Shown one piece after another: positions 1 to 11,594 of a stretch of 64,000 nucleotides of DNA. The notes below the pieces were generated by a model. That model did not search any database. It worked only from the letters and a program-made list of their open reading frames with translations, and had not been told where the DNA came from. The position numbers and the translations under genes are program-made. Each line of letters begins with the position of its first letter. Positions within the stretch are counted from its first letter, which is position 1. Source of the stretch: Cytospora piceicola (Eukaryota; Ascomycota; Sordariomycetes; Diaporthales; Cytosporaceae); assembly GCA_023375675.1 (NCBI GenBank), contig JALQBC010000052.1, forward strand, positions 960 through 64,959. Direction: 5' to 3'.

Positions 1-356
1 CTCACCTCTTAATATCCCTACTTCCTACCTTCTAATATCCCTACTTCCTAAGTCCTAACCTCCTTACTCCTTACCTCTTAACTTCCTACCTCTTAATATC
101 CCTACTTCCTACCTTCTAATATCCCTACTTCCTAAGTCCTAACCTCCTTACTCCTTACCTCTTAACTTCCTACCTCTTAATATCCCTACTTCCTACCTTC
201 TAATATTCCTACTTTCTAATTCCTAACCTCCTTACTCCTTACCTCTTTACTTCCTACCTCCTAATATCCTTACTTCCTACCTTCTAATATCCCTACTTCC
301 TAAGTCCTAACCTCCTTACTCCTTATACTCTGACCTCTTCACTTCCTGCCTTCTAA
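1..356. repeat. 84-bp-period minisatellite
   Basis: The block CCTCTTAATATCC recurs at positions 5, 89 and 173, with a diverged copy at 257, giving an exact 84-bp period and a little over four copies. Each unit contains shorter internal repeats of CTTCCTA and CTAATATCCCTACTTCC. The plus strand is almost pure pyrimidine plus A, with very few G. The last copies are degenerate. The array starts at the window edge, so its full length is unknown. It ends directly against the truncated coding relic that begins near 364. Confidence 0.95.
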
Positions 357-363
357 TATCCAC

Positions 364-1690
364 TAGGTTGCCAAAGCTCGGCAGCTTCCCTTTAACGGAG
401 TCATCTCCCTCTGGAGCACGATGGCGGTTGCCCTGTTCGACCCAGCGAGCAAAATTCTCTATGACATCATTAATGAGACCCCAAGCTGGAGCCGGAACAC
501 TTAGACCCTGGAGCGAGTGTTCCAGGCACATGAGCCTGCAGTCTTTGACGAGCCAGGGGAGATCGACTTGGGCTTCTTGGTCAAACCAGATGCTGGTAGC
601 ACGTCAATCACGACACACAATTACAAGGCATTGCTGAGTGTCGATGGCAAGATTCTCGGCAACCCTGACCATGACGCCCTGCAGAATGTGGCGCTCCCCG
701 GCGTCCGGTCGAAAGACTCTTTGGGCTTCTTCGCCAAGTTCATACATCCCCATGGAACTATCCCTGGGTGAAGATCAATGTTGTCCAGTGGCGCAAGGTC
801 CCCTGCACTGCTGAGTACACGATCAAGCATCTTGGTGCGGTGTCTCTTGGTATGAAGCTTCTTGCAAAAGAGCCGCAGTGCCGGGTCCTCGATGCAGATG
901 CCGCCGCCAAGTTGCTCGAGGTCGACAAGTGCAACTCGGGAATATATGAGTACGAGCTCACCGGCACCCCACACTGTGCTTTCGACCCGTTTCTCATCGA
1001 CAATGAGAACAAGGTTTCCCGCCGCGTTCGAGAAGAGATCGAGCGAATCCAAGACCGCATTGATAGCAAGAAGTAAGTGGACATGCGTATTGTGATTAAA
1101 GTTCGGAACACGGACACAGAAAACGATCACTGTCTAGCGAACATCCAGTTAAACCAGGATGCTTAGTATCGAGATCAATCGGATCCGATAAAGTCTTACT
1201 TCCTGCATTCTCCCACCAAGCAGATTATGGATGCCGGTACGGTTTCAAAGGGAGACGACTGTCCCCTGGAAGCACAACTGCCTGCAAATACTCGTTTTCC
1301 TAAGATGAAGTCATACTCGGTGACCCACGTGGTTGGTAATTACCGTGAGAAGGATGTACGAAGGTCACGATAAATAGTATGGTGGGCGAGATAGGGGAAT
1401 AATAGAGACAATAGGCAAATGGGTGTAAGTCCTTGATATTAGAGGTAATAGTTTAGGTGGTGCCTGAAGGAAGGGAAGGCCCCTATATATAGTTGTTTAG
1501 GCAGGTCGACCTGAGGGCATTTAGGTGACCTGGTGGGCCTAATATTATTAATTATCTAGATTACCAGAATCTTCGATATAGCCTCACAAAGGAGTGCTAG
1601 GATCGTGTCAAGTTGAAGCTGGAGGAGCACGGCAATGCCAATGTCTGCTTTCCTGATGTAACCATCATGGGTGACAACAACTTCCAGGTG
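364..1690 (+). pseudogene. Broken unrecognised protein-coding gene
   Basis: I do not recognise the family. From about 364 the plus strand reads a coding-like protein (around 420: MAVALFDPASKILYDI) that runs into an in-frame TAG at 502-504 and then continues in the same frame to about 770. Near 745-760 the frame must shift to keep a plausible protein (NYPWVKINVVQWRK, 768 onward to about 1072). Further coding-like blocks lie at 1160-1357 (PTKQIMDAGTVSKGDD) and 1604-1688 (HGNANVCFPDVTIMGDN). The last two could be joined through an intron (GTACGA near 1358 to TAG near 1603), and 1072 looks like a GTAAGT donor. The in-frame stop and frameshift argue for a pseudogene whose 5' end was cut off by the minisatellite. 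An unusual intron structure is the alternative. Confidence 0.5.
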
Positions 1691-1799
1691 AAAGTTTATT
1701 ATGTGCTCGCGCCTTGTAAACAAACAACAACCTCCCTAACGGAAGGCAATTGGGTGAGGTATTTGGAACCCCGTGTGGGTTCAGATCCAGACTTGTAGG

Positions 1800-4300
1800 A
1801 CTGTGAGTGGATTTGTGAGTTTGTCCTGGATATTTCACGTATCAGTGATTGGCACCCCTATGTCGGGGATTCGAATACGGTGTGATCTCGAGAGTCAAGA
1901 CTAGCAAAAGAGCGACAAAATATTGAAAGAAAGGAGACCAACTGTTCTATGGGTGGCTTAATGACTTAAATGCATAAGATATAGACAATAAGATGGGCGT
2001 GCCGTTCTGACCTTGGCGAGTCCTAAGTCCTCTGATGTCGCCTCAAATGGGGAAGGGAGGTGATCCTAAAAGAGGCAGTCGTGAACGAAAAGTTCCATAT
2101 TGAGGTACGCCATAGTGGAAATGTAACCATATCTGGAGACATTTCCCCATAATACGGAATTGGAATCTTTGCTAATACTTGAACTGTTTTCTTTGCTTCG
2201 ACTGCTCCCTACTAAACATTTGAACGTATGTACCGCCTTCACTTCTCATCTCCCAACTACATGACTGTGTGCCACAACATGTCGGAGTCTTTCAAGATAT
2301 GAATTACTGAGATTGTGCTAGCACATCTCAGCCTGCCTTGTGTCTCGACATGATGGTCAATCTGACTTGTTCAACTTTCACCCCCGCCCGTCTCTCCTGA
2401 TTTCCAGGTAGTTCTTCATGTCGACCAGTTGACCTCCTGCTGCTCCTGACCCAGAGGGTTGCGATTGCGTGTTTATGGAGTTATGGAGTCCGCAACCTCG
2501 CCCGCAGACAGAAACATTACTTAGACAGCGACACCAACACACGGATTACGTTGTATCGGACTCGTCTTCTTTCTTCTGATGCTGCACAAGGCACATCTCA
2601 TGCAGGTGATCACGACGCCCATCGGTGTAGCATCATTACCTGCATAATATATATTGCGGAGAGCGTATCTGCGACCGCAGGAGCAGCGGGTCATTCCACC
2701 GGACCACCTTCAGACTGGTATAGGCGAACCAGAAACATGTGCCGAGGGTACCGTGGCACTTGATGTTCACCGAGTAGATCGCAAACAACCGTGGGCCAGT
2801 GCTGTACAATGAGGAGCAGCTCGCTATCGAAAGTCACCCAGGAGTGCTCTGGCCTGTATATATCCTTCCCGGTATTGATAGTCAATTCCAAATTCTTACA
2901 AACCTTGCGAAGAAGTGATAGGTATGTACCTCGACTCCAGATCGCAGTAGCTTGACCCGAGGTCAAGTTTGTTTCAGATCTGAGCATCTCTCATTGGCTT
3001 ATCATGTAGTATAACCAAGTACGTCGATGTGCTGAGGTAGTAGTCTGCATATCTGCCGCACGCGACTCCTCATACCTGTATGTATGTATGTATGTAAGTA
3101 TATACATCCATGTCTCGGTTTGTGCCATACATGCGTACAACTTGACCGAGTCCATGGATTTGTTACCAGATGTATTTAACCATATAATCCACCCTTCCGA
3201 CTAGGGGAGATCTGAGTTCCCGGGCATCCTCCAATCTCCCGATGAAGCGCACGTATGTAGAAGGTCCGAAGGTTTGATATTGAAGTCCTTACCTCAGCAC
3301 TTCCTGCCCTCCTTTACTATCAAGTAATTTTGCTTCACTGGAACCCCAAGGCGCTCGAGATTCAGGATGGGGCGTCGAGACTGTACATTGTCAGACCAAA
3401 GCTTTTCAGGTGGGTTTCCGAGACCGTAGTCGCGCGAGATCTCATTCTTCGCAAGACGCGGGCAGTCATATGAAACACGATCTGTATTTTATTATGCTAT
3501 GATAATATTATTTCGCTCTACACTTTGATCTGAATGGCAGGCTATCTTCGGCTTCATCTTTTTATCGAACCCTGTCAATTCCAGCGAGAAATAAGTGACG
3601 AATTTCTGGACGGCGGTGCGCTTGCCATTGATGGGCGCCGACAAGGTAATGTCCATATCGCCGTTGTCAGTGCTGCCTGTGACTCAGGGAGGGATGATTA
3701 CGGCCGATAATACTGGTTTCCCTGTTGATTATGATATGCCGGAGGGTTTGTTGTCACACAGCGTCCAGAATATCGGGAAAATACGGCTTCATGTGGCATT
3801 ATAGATATGAATACACCCCTATTGGGATGACTTTCAGGTGGACGCATATGCAATAACCCTAACTAGATGGTTAGTTTGCTACCAATAGATAGCACGTGGA
3901 CGACGCGATCTGAGACTCCAACTCAAGGTATAAGGAAAGCGAAGACGGGTACGATAAGTTGACTTGCTAAGTGAGTTGTTAAGAACACATGAAATATCAA
4001 CTATCATGTGTCCATGTGAAGGGAGGATTTGGCTACCTTCATTCCGTTTACAGCCTTTATATAAATTTGTAACAACAATCAAGATAGTTGAATAGTTGGA
4101 ATTAATCATCAGCCTCTACGTCTACTCTACCAAGCTGGGAGGCCAACAGTGCTAAGACCTAATCAATACAGCATGCCGTCCAACTTCCTGCCAGCTTACT
4201 CGGATACCACTGTCAAGGAACGCTATGTATTATGTTTTATATGGCAAACATATTGTATCCAGCCACCGCCTTTCAATCGAGGAGTATCTCAGTAACTCGC
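1800..4300. other. Gene-poor interval with coding-like scraps
   Basis: No intact gene is visible. Short coding-like stretches occur on the plus strand at about 2690-2930 (including HPGVLWPVYILPGIDS) and 3600-3800 (including FPVDYDMPEGLLSHS). They are in shifted frames and without consistent splice signals. They may be relics of one or more decayed genes. A small TATG microsatellite lies near 3078-3095. Confidence 0.35.
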
Positions 4301-5744
4301 CTATGCCTCATGTCCCATCAAGCTGTTCCTGAGCTTGTCCAGAGCATCAGCTAGCTCCTCTCTCACATCATGCGACCACACCCAATCCATCCTCTTCAGA
4401 AGTGTCTCCCTGATCTTGGCCTTATCGGTTCCAAACTCAGGGTGCTCCAGGTCATACAACTTACCAGTCTCCCTTGAGTCCTCAACCAGCCGCAGCGTTC
4501 TCTCTCGGCGACTGGCATCGAACACCCTGAAAGCTGCAGGAATGGCCTTTCCAGCATCAACGGTCTCTCCCGACAAAGCCTCTGAGAGCAGGTGGCCCAG
4601 GATGAACGAGTCCTCAATGGCCATGCCAGCGCCGGAACCCTTGTGCGGCGTGGTTGCATGCGCGGCGTCTCCGATGAGGCAGACGCGACCGTCATCTGAG
4701 ACGAAGGTGGAAGCGGGAACGTGGTTAAAGAGCGCCCAGATATCGTTCTTTTGCATCATGGAGATGATTTTGGTCGCGGTTGATGACCAGCCTGCAAAGC
4801 CCTCCTTCATCTTGTTGTGATCGGCCTCGACAACCCACCTCTCGTCTGTCCACTCCTTTGCCGAGGAGAATGCGACAACTGCATTTAATTTTATCAGTCT
4901 CAAACCATACCCACGTGATTGGGTCTAATGTGGAAGAGGAAGGCTCACCATTCATAAGCCTGCCCTTTTCAACAGCAAAAGTCAGGATGTGTCCATGGCG
5001 GCCAAGGTACATTTGCGAATTCTTTGCGACGTCCTCGCCCAGCACGCTCACAGCTTGATCCATGGGGATCAGTCCCCGGTAGCAGAATTTACCGCTGAAC
5101 ACGGCGTTGGCAGCCTCGGGCTTTGGTGTCCCTGCCAGCAGCGTCTTACGAATATTAGACTTGATACCATCGCAGCCAACCACCGCATCGTGGACCGTAG
5201 TACTCCCATCCTTGAAGTGCAGCGTCACTTTTCCGTCCCTCTCTTCGGTGTAGTGTACAACCCGTTGGCCGAACTTGGCGATACCGTCAGGGAGGTGCTT
5301 GATCAACTCGTCCAGGAAATTGCTCCTCTTCACGCCCCGCTGACCGCCCGGACAGCGCACCGTGGCAATAAGCTCTCCCCTGAGGTCCTCGGGGCCGGTT
5401 CCCTCTTCGGCCTCGACCTTGAACTTGCCATCAACACTGTCGCCAAAGCGAAAGTCGAACCATACGTCTTGCTTGGACTCGAACTGGTTGCGAGTCTCAG
5501 TCTTCTCGAAGGCGGCATAGACCTCGGGCCCGATGCACTTCATGGCGTGGGAGGCATTGGGACCGAAGGATACGCCGGCGCCAATCTCGCCAAACGCAGC
5601 CGCAGACTCATAGATTGTGACAGTGTATTTGGGCCGTGATGCAGCGGGGGACTTGGCGAGCTTGATGAGGTTCAGGGCCAGGGTCAGACCGGCGATGCCG
5701 CCGCCCACAATGGCGACGGAAGGAATGCTGCTGGAAGATGCCAT
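4301..5744 (-). CDS. FAD-dependent monooxygenase, salicylate hydroxylase-like
   Basis: Predicted 457-residue flavoprotein monooxygenase of the class that uses NAD(P)H and O2 to hydroxylate aromatic substrates. Two exons, 5744-4949 and 4878-4301, are joined across a 70-nt GTGAGC...CAG intron. Motifs in order: a Rossmann GxGxxG (VGGGIAG, residues 13-19), the DG motif (VVGCDGIKSNIR, about residue 190), and the second FAD motif GDAAHA at about 335-340. This order and length fit the salicylate 1-monooxygenase / 6-hydroxynicotinate monooxygenase group. The ATG at 5744 lies just upstream of the dinucleotide-binding strand, so the start is well placed. There is no signal peptide, so a cytosolic enzyme is likely. 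The substrate cannot be read from sequence; salicylate, other phenols or a secondary metabolite are all possible. It stands alone, with no catabolic neighbours closer than the lactonase at 11.6 kb. Confidence 0.9.
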
Positions 5745-7680
5745 GTCGAATGTAATCTCAGTTCGATGATGTTCTTTGTGGTATGGAGTGAGTGAGTAAA
5801 CAAAGTGCCCGTTTAGTGTATCGGTGATACGTACAGCTCAATGTTGGTCTGAAGCAGGCGACGAGCATTGTTTTATAATATCAGAACAAGGTTGGATGAT
5901 GGACCCGTCTTGTCAGAGTGGTCGGGTCCGTTTCGTGCATTCCCGCTCAAGCGAGGTCCCTATCCGTCCCCACATCATCATCTCTCTCTCTCTCTGTTTC
6001 AAAAATATCCAAACTCATGATCATAACTAAGTCCGAATCGTGTTGACGTCAGGTCTCGGTGTTAAAGTTGGCTGGTGTGCCCGGCTTAGTATTTTCTTAA
6101 GTATCAAAGTTGACATGACACATGGGTTGATGTGCCTGCACATTCTCAAAGTATCTCAAAGTCGGGATTCCTGGATTCTGGAGGGTATTATCTGCAAGTG
6201 AAGCTCCCCCAATGCCACGGATTCGGATCACAGGAAGGACACCCCAGTGCCCGGGCCCCAAGCGCCGATCCACCCGGGTAACACCGTATAAACAGCCCAC
6301 AGCGTGCCTAGAGCAAAGTTAAGAACAGTGCCGAGGCCCCAATCCAAGGGAGTCTAGGACTTAGGAGGCAGCATAAGTAGAAGTAACCGGATCGAAAAGT
6401 AATTATTAGAAAAGGACGGGAAACAAACAAACGAACTATCCAACAATGGAAAATACGGGGTCAACATCCTTCTGGGCACCCGGGTAACGGCTTGTCCCGG
6501 CACTAACGGTCTTTCTGCTGCTTGCTTGAAACAACATCGCAAGCAACACCGACAAGTATCGGCAAATACACCCGGAAAATGCCCTTGTATCGTATCAACA
6601 GGTCGCATTATCACCACACCTTTCCCTTTTCGCCCTTCCTAAATGCTACTATTTTGTCGTCATAGTACAACGTAAGAACCTGAAAATATAGCAACATCTA
6701 CATACTTAAGTATATATATATTATGAGTGTCACTAAATTACATATCCTTCCTGCCAGGCTTTATATACCGGATTCTTCACATGGCCCCGGTACCCCTGAT
6801 CACGCGATATCTTCTCCCCTGCTTACATACAGCAGAACTGATCTCATTCAACATTTGTTCTCTAATAAAATTTCCATGGGTGGACTAGATATAGCTCTAC
6901 CGCGAAAGGCCGTTCATCTGCAGCATCCATTTCCATCCTGAAGCGGAGACATACGACGTTGAACTCAGGTGTCTGTCTCCCTAGGTACTGAATGCCTCTT
7001 AAGTGCCTAGGCATAGTATTAGTATTCGTTAGCTAACTGTATGTATAGTACTATAAATTATAGGTCTGGCTATCTTCTAAGAGTAAAGTGTATAAGCTGT
7101 CCGGCACGTATGAACTTGCCTACCCTAGGGTATATTAAAAGACAGCCTCGGGTATATGCGTTAATATGTATTTAGACTACTGATATCCCCCCTTTCGTCT
7201 TCAGTTTACCCGTTCGCCCTTTTAAATACATCACTACTCTAAAGAAGCTAACTTGCCCGCCGGGTTTTAACTTGCTGGGTAAGAAGCGTACTCTTCTTGA
7301 GAAAAGCCTCAAGTGCACTGCTGTTATATATCTGTCTAGTCCTAACTTCAAGCTTGTGACGAGGTTTGAAGCCTTTAGCAATGTGAAGGAATTTTATAAT
7401 AGCATGCGACATCAGACTTCATCTAGGGGTTAACCTCCAACAGTTTTCGATGTCTTACAACGTTATATAATTCAGTAGTAAGGTGTTTCATGCTCGAATA
7501 CTTCCAATACGCTAATATGTGTACGTGGCACCTGGGCAGTATCACAAGAGCTTTGCGGTCAATTTATGTGTTGCCTTTCAAGTCTTCGTCGGTACCTCAC
7601 ATAGTCCACATAATGATGTGAACACCTCCAGGGCTTTGCTAGCCTACTTTTCTCACGTGTATAGCTTTTATTGAAGCAGC
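5745..7680. other. Intergenic, no supported gene
   Basis: Holds the monooxygenase promoter, on the side reading leftwards from 5745, and then AT-richer sequence with no convincing reading frame. A short CT run (ATCATCTCTCTCTCTCTC) lies near 5977. From about 6640 to 7560 the sequence is rich in TATA and TAGGTA-like words. Confidence 0.5.
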
Positions 7681-7699
7681 TATGATCGATACATTCTAC

Positions 7700-8960
7700 T
7701 TTGAGATTCTTCGCTGTTCGTTCAACAACACCACCTTCTGCCCCCCCCCCCCCCAAGGCCACATCAAAGACCTCCTTGTCCACAACGTCCGACGTCGTAG
7801 CACCAATGCCACTCATCCCTCCGAGCCAGCCAGCCATTGGTCCTGGGTGGGAACACCTCTCGATATCCGCCAGAAGATCCGGTGCTTTGCTGTCATAGAG
7901 TACAACCCAGAGATCACGTACGACACCGAAAAGACCCGGCCTATCGAGTTTGGGGTCGAGGACACAGGTGAGACTAGGTCTGACAGAAGAACCGTCATTC
8001 AACTTGCTGGTCGTCAACAAGGAAATCCATAACAATGTGGCAGACATCGTTTTCAGAAATCTCGTCGTCAATGTGGGGGAGGGGGGAGTCAGGTTTTCTT
8101 GTGTTCTACAATATCGAAGAGGAGGGCATCGACGTCTCTGAAGACTCCGACGATCCTCACAATCCAGCAGACCCAAGACACCCAGGACACTCCTCGTTGG
8201 TGGCGATATCGCCTGCCGAAGCTTGCCCATTACTTCATTTGGCGTCTTCGAGACCTCCATGTCCGATACAACGTAGGTTACTGCTTCCCCGAGGGTCGTT
8301 AACTGGGAGCCTAGCCTCACCTTTCATGGTGTACGCAAGGGCAGTGAGATTCACAGCCTCGGCATATTGAGGGCCACGAGCTTCTCGGCCTCCTCAAGAA
8401 TTGCGGTCTCACCTTCGAGTTTACCACTGACTTGAGACCCACCGATAATCACTGCTTTCGAGGCCATATCTGCGCTGCACTTGACACCGTCTTGGAGAGC
8501 CTGTCTCTGTTTGCGACCATCGAGACGGTCACTATTAATCTCGGCAAACCTAATGCCAGCACACATGCACTTGGCACCAGGACCAGAAGACCTTGAAGGC
8601 TCGAAAACTGGGTTTCGCCGAAGACGATACAACAACGGCCAGTAATTTGGTCCTCAGGAACACCCGACTTCTCGCTTCACCACTACCAGGCTACTACCAA
8701 TATTTACGCTCGGTTGGTAGCTAGAATGTTTGGCAACGGGGGCAGTCCATGGCCCCACTGGAAGGTCCATCTGGTGGATCGGAACAAGACTTACAAGGCG
8801 CTTGAAGAGAGGCAAGTAGAAATAAGCTCTGTTGTCTGGGGTATGACCAAGAGTGGCAATTGCATCGCTTTGAAATGTTGGTGAGGGCTTGGTCTGTGTA
8901 TAGTGTGAGCGACAGGCCTACATATGTAGAGGACGAATACGCTGCTCCACCATACGTCAA
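7700..8960 (+). pseudogene. Decayed F-box-like hypothetical gene
   Basis: Coding-like plus-strand blocks lie in different frames. 7700-7970 reads DIRQKIRCFAVIEYNPEITYD. About 7995-8090 reads LLVVNKEIHNNVADIVFRNLVVNV. About 8365-8600 reads HELLGLLKNCGLTFEF and then FATIETVTINLGKPNAS. About 8720-8890 reads WPHWKVHLVDRNKTYKALEER. The LLVVNKEIHNN...VFRNLVV pattern resembles the start of fungal F-box or 2EXR-type hypothetical proteins, where LLxVNKxIxxEA...LYxxxxF is common. Repeated frame changes without matching splice sites, together with a C homopolymer at about 7741-7755, suggest a pseudogene. Family assignment is tentative. The long minus-strand frame over 7559-8320 is judged a shadow. Confidence 0.4.
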
Positions 8961-9601
8961 CCCACTGACCCCATGTGTGAAGACAATCTCTGTATCATCA
9001 AAAGAAAATTGAGGTGAACCTTGCTAAAGAAATAATCATGGGTCGGATGTTTGGCTTGTGCATGTGGTCACCATCGAACCTGAAGGTGAGGTGTAGGTGT
9101 CAGATCTTTGATGGCTGAGAGCTCCAGGGCCCTACATAAAAATAGGCACTGTAATATTCAGTGGGTTGGCCAAGCAGTCAGCAGCATTTGATTGGATAAT
9201 GGGTACTAGGCCCGCCTCAGCCATAGCGCGCCACCAACCCATTCTCGGGAGTCGGGCAAATAAGTTGAGATACGGCTGATCCACGACTACCAGGCCGGAC
9301 CAACTTCACACCCGCGGGTGTGGGTCGCCCTGCCTCTGGTTGTTCCGTGGAATGCCTCCATGTATGCAATCAATCCATCCATCCATACTCCATCCATGAT
9401 AATGATGGTGATAACCTTGGAGGATTGGCTGACCCAAAGCCCGTCCCAAGTGCTGAGACCTCGCCACAGTACTGGCAGACATGGAAGATAAAATGGTCGA
9501 CCATCCTCCACGATGGAGATGCTCTTTGCTAAACTGACCGACTTACTTGACTCCAGGATTATCATACAGCATATATACCCACCGGATACTGCCTCGAGAC
9601 A
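8961..9601. other. Intergenic / promoter of the 9602 gene
   Basis: No gene is seen. A TATA-like word (GCATATATACC) lies near 9569, about 30 nt before the start codon of the downstream gene. An ATCC tetranucleotide run sits near 9373-9395. Confidence 0.4.
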
Positions 9602-10387
9602 ATGGCCACCCTCCAGCCCCAAACAATCCTCTTCCTCGGTGCAACAGGCGGTTGCGGCTTCAGCACCCTGCGGCGCTCCATCGCAGCAGGCCATACCTGC
9701 ATCGCCCTCTGTCGAACACCCTCGCGCCTCACCGACAAGCTCCCCGAGTCGCAGCGCAATGCCCCCAACCTGCGCATCGAGAAGGGCAATGCCCTCGACC
9801 AGTCCGCCGTCGCGAAGTGCCTGGTCCATCCCACAGAACCATACAATCGGCTGGTCGACGCCGTGGTGTTCACGATCGGCGGTGTCTTCCAGTTCGGCAA
9901 GTTCGCAAATGACGATCCACACGTCTGCGAGAACGCCATGAAGACCCTCCTCTCTGCCATGAGCGACGCTCGCAAGATCGCAGGTGGTGGTGTCACAGGG
10001 CATCCCAGGATCATCGCCATCAGCACGACGGGCCTGTCACCCCACGGTCGTGACTTCCCCTTGAGGGTCTGGCCTATATATCACTTCATGCTGAAGGAAC
10101 CACACGCGGACAAGAAGGAAATGGAGACGCTACTGGTAGAGAGCGGCGAGGCATTCGTGATTGTGCGGCCGAGCTTGCTGACGGATGGGGACGACGAAGA
10201 GATCAAGAAGAGGAGGCCCATCCGCGTCGGGGTTGAGAACCCGAGAGCAGGCTGCTTGGAGAGCAAGGAGGTGGGCTTGTCGATCACAAGGGAGGATGTG
10301 GGGAGATGGATATTCGAGGAGATATTGAGAGCTGGTAATGCAGGCGGTGCGAAGTGGACGGGGAAGGTCGCGAGTCTCACGTACTGA
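9602..10387 (+). CDS. NAD(P)-binding Rossmann-fold protein, NmrA/atypical SDR-like
   Basis: Intronless 261-residue protein. The N-terminus has a glycine-rich dinucleotide-binding turn after a beta strand (ILFLGATGGCGFSTLR, residues 9-24). This GATGGxG form is typical of NmrA-like and other atypical short-chain dehydrogenases that bind NAD(P). Further along are an ALCRTPSRL segment (binding the cofactor ribose/phosphate in the family), a DAVVFTIGG strand, an IIAISTTGLSP strand and a FVIVRPSLLTDG segment, in the usual order for the family. The classical YxxxK catalytic pair is not clear, so it may be a reductase, an isomerase or a redox sensor. ATG 9602 is the first in frame and directly precedes the fold. 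There is no signal peptide. The substrate is unknown. Confidence 0.85.
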   Translation: MATLQPQTILFLGATGGCGFSTLRRSIAAGHTCIALCRTPSRLTDKLPESQRNAPNLRIEKGNALDQSAVAKCLVHPTEPYNRLVDAVVFTIGGVFQFGKFANDDPHVCENAMKTLLSAMSDARKIAGGGVTGHPRIIAISTTGLSPHGRDFPLRVWPIYHFMLKEPHADKKEMETLLVESGEAFVIVRPSLLTDGDDEEIKKRRPIRVGVENPRAGCLESKEVGLSITREDVGRWIFEEILRAGNAGGAKWTGKVASLTY

Positions 10388-11594
10388 ACGGGGAGTTGTT
10401 TCAAAGCTCTTGTATCGTGAGCCTGGAGCGAACCCAACCTGCCCAGCCGCCCTCTCCCCGCCTTCCCCCTTTTCCCCTGCTTTTACTTTTGTCATTTGGG
10501 TTGTCTTGATCTTTAGGGCAGAAGATACCTAGGTAGTTAGTTACTTTAGAGCAAATGCATAGACTATGGTTGTTAGGTTGCTGCCGAGCGGTGATATGAG
10601 GCCGGTTCTGGGGCCGATTCTGGGGCCGATCCCGGGCCCGATGTGCATCTCCTTTATCGTGCCGGTGCTGCTCCGGAAGTTATTTCACCGAGCGTACGAC
10701 TGTCAAACTGCAACTGCAATTGCGACTGCAACTGCAACTGCAACTGCAGGTGCTGTTTAGTACCGACACCGTTTCCAATTCACTTACAGCCAAAGTCGTA
10801 GCACGTTCAGAACGGTGACGTGACCACCGTTGGTTGTTTCTAGACTTTGGTTCCCATCATTGATCCATCTCAGACGCCAAAACAGCTTTGGAAGGAGGCA
10901 AGTGCAAGTATGTACCAGACCTCACGAACATCAAACACTAAACACCAAACACTAAACACCAAACACCAAACACCACCGTCAATCTCACCTTCTTACCACG
11001 ATCTTCACGATCGTTATTACCCACAGCCAGCCTCCCTCCTCACCTTCACCTCACAGGGTTCCATTGACTCGCGAGTCGCGCTGCTAATTACTACCGAGGT
11101 ACCTAGGTAGGCAGTTGACACTAGCAAGTACTTGCTGGCCGTGGTTTAACCGCCAGACCACTCGTTGGACATGATGGGCTCCGACGTGGGGTGCAGCCAG
11201 CAGGAGAGTGCAGTCAAGAAGGTGAGTGGTACCGTGCTTGGCATTAATCTTACCCCGATCAATCTGGGGTTCGAAGCAACCTTGGAGAATTAAGGTTCGA
11301 ACTAGAAGAAAGTCGCGCGGAGCACGAGGTGCCCTGGGATACATGCAGGTGCCATCTGGGCATTGCAAGGGTGCAAGTGACTGCCCAGATGTCCTGCATA
11401 CACAGTAGCAGCCCCCCTTTCCCTAAGAAGCTATCGCTACGTCTGCTTCCGCATGGCCACTTCCAACAAGTATCTACCTAGGTACTTAAGTATTTACTCA
11501 TGGCACCGACTGCTTTTCCCCGGTCATTTCCCCATATCTGCAGCACCCAAGCACCTCCAATCTGTCACCACATACCAGTCATACATAACACCCA
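10388..11594. other. Intergenic with short tandem repeats
   Basis: No supported gene. It contains an AACTGC/TGCAAC microsatellite at about 10707-10748, an AACACYAA heptamer-type repeat at about 10928-10976 (units AACACTA and AACACCA), and three exact copies of the palindrome TACCTAGGTA (10526, 11100, 11475). The sequence just before 11595 is the promoter/leader of the lactonase gene. Confidence 0.6.

Noticed and set aside
621..1130. 169-codon minus-strand frame
   Set aside because: Opposite coding-like plus-strand blocks with better protein character; no domain of its own.
11265..11300. Second tRNA T-loop-like word (GGTTCGAA)
   Set aside because: Flanks are not complementary; no cloverleaf is possible.
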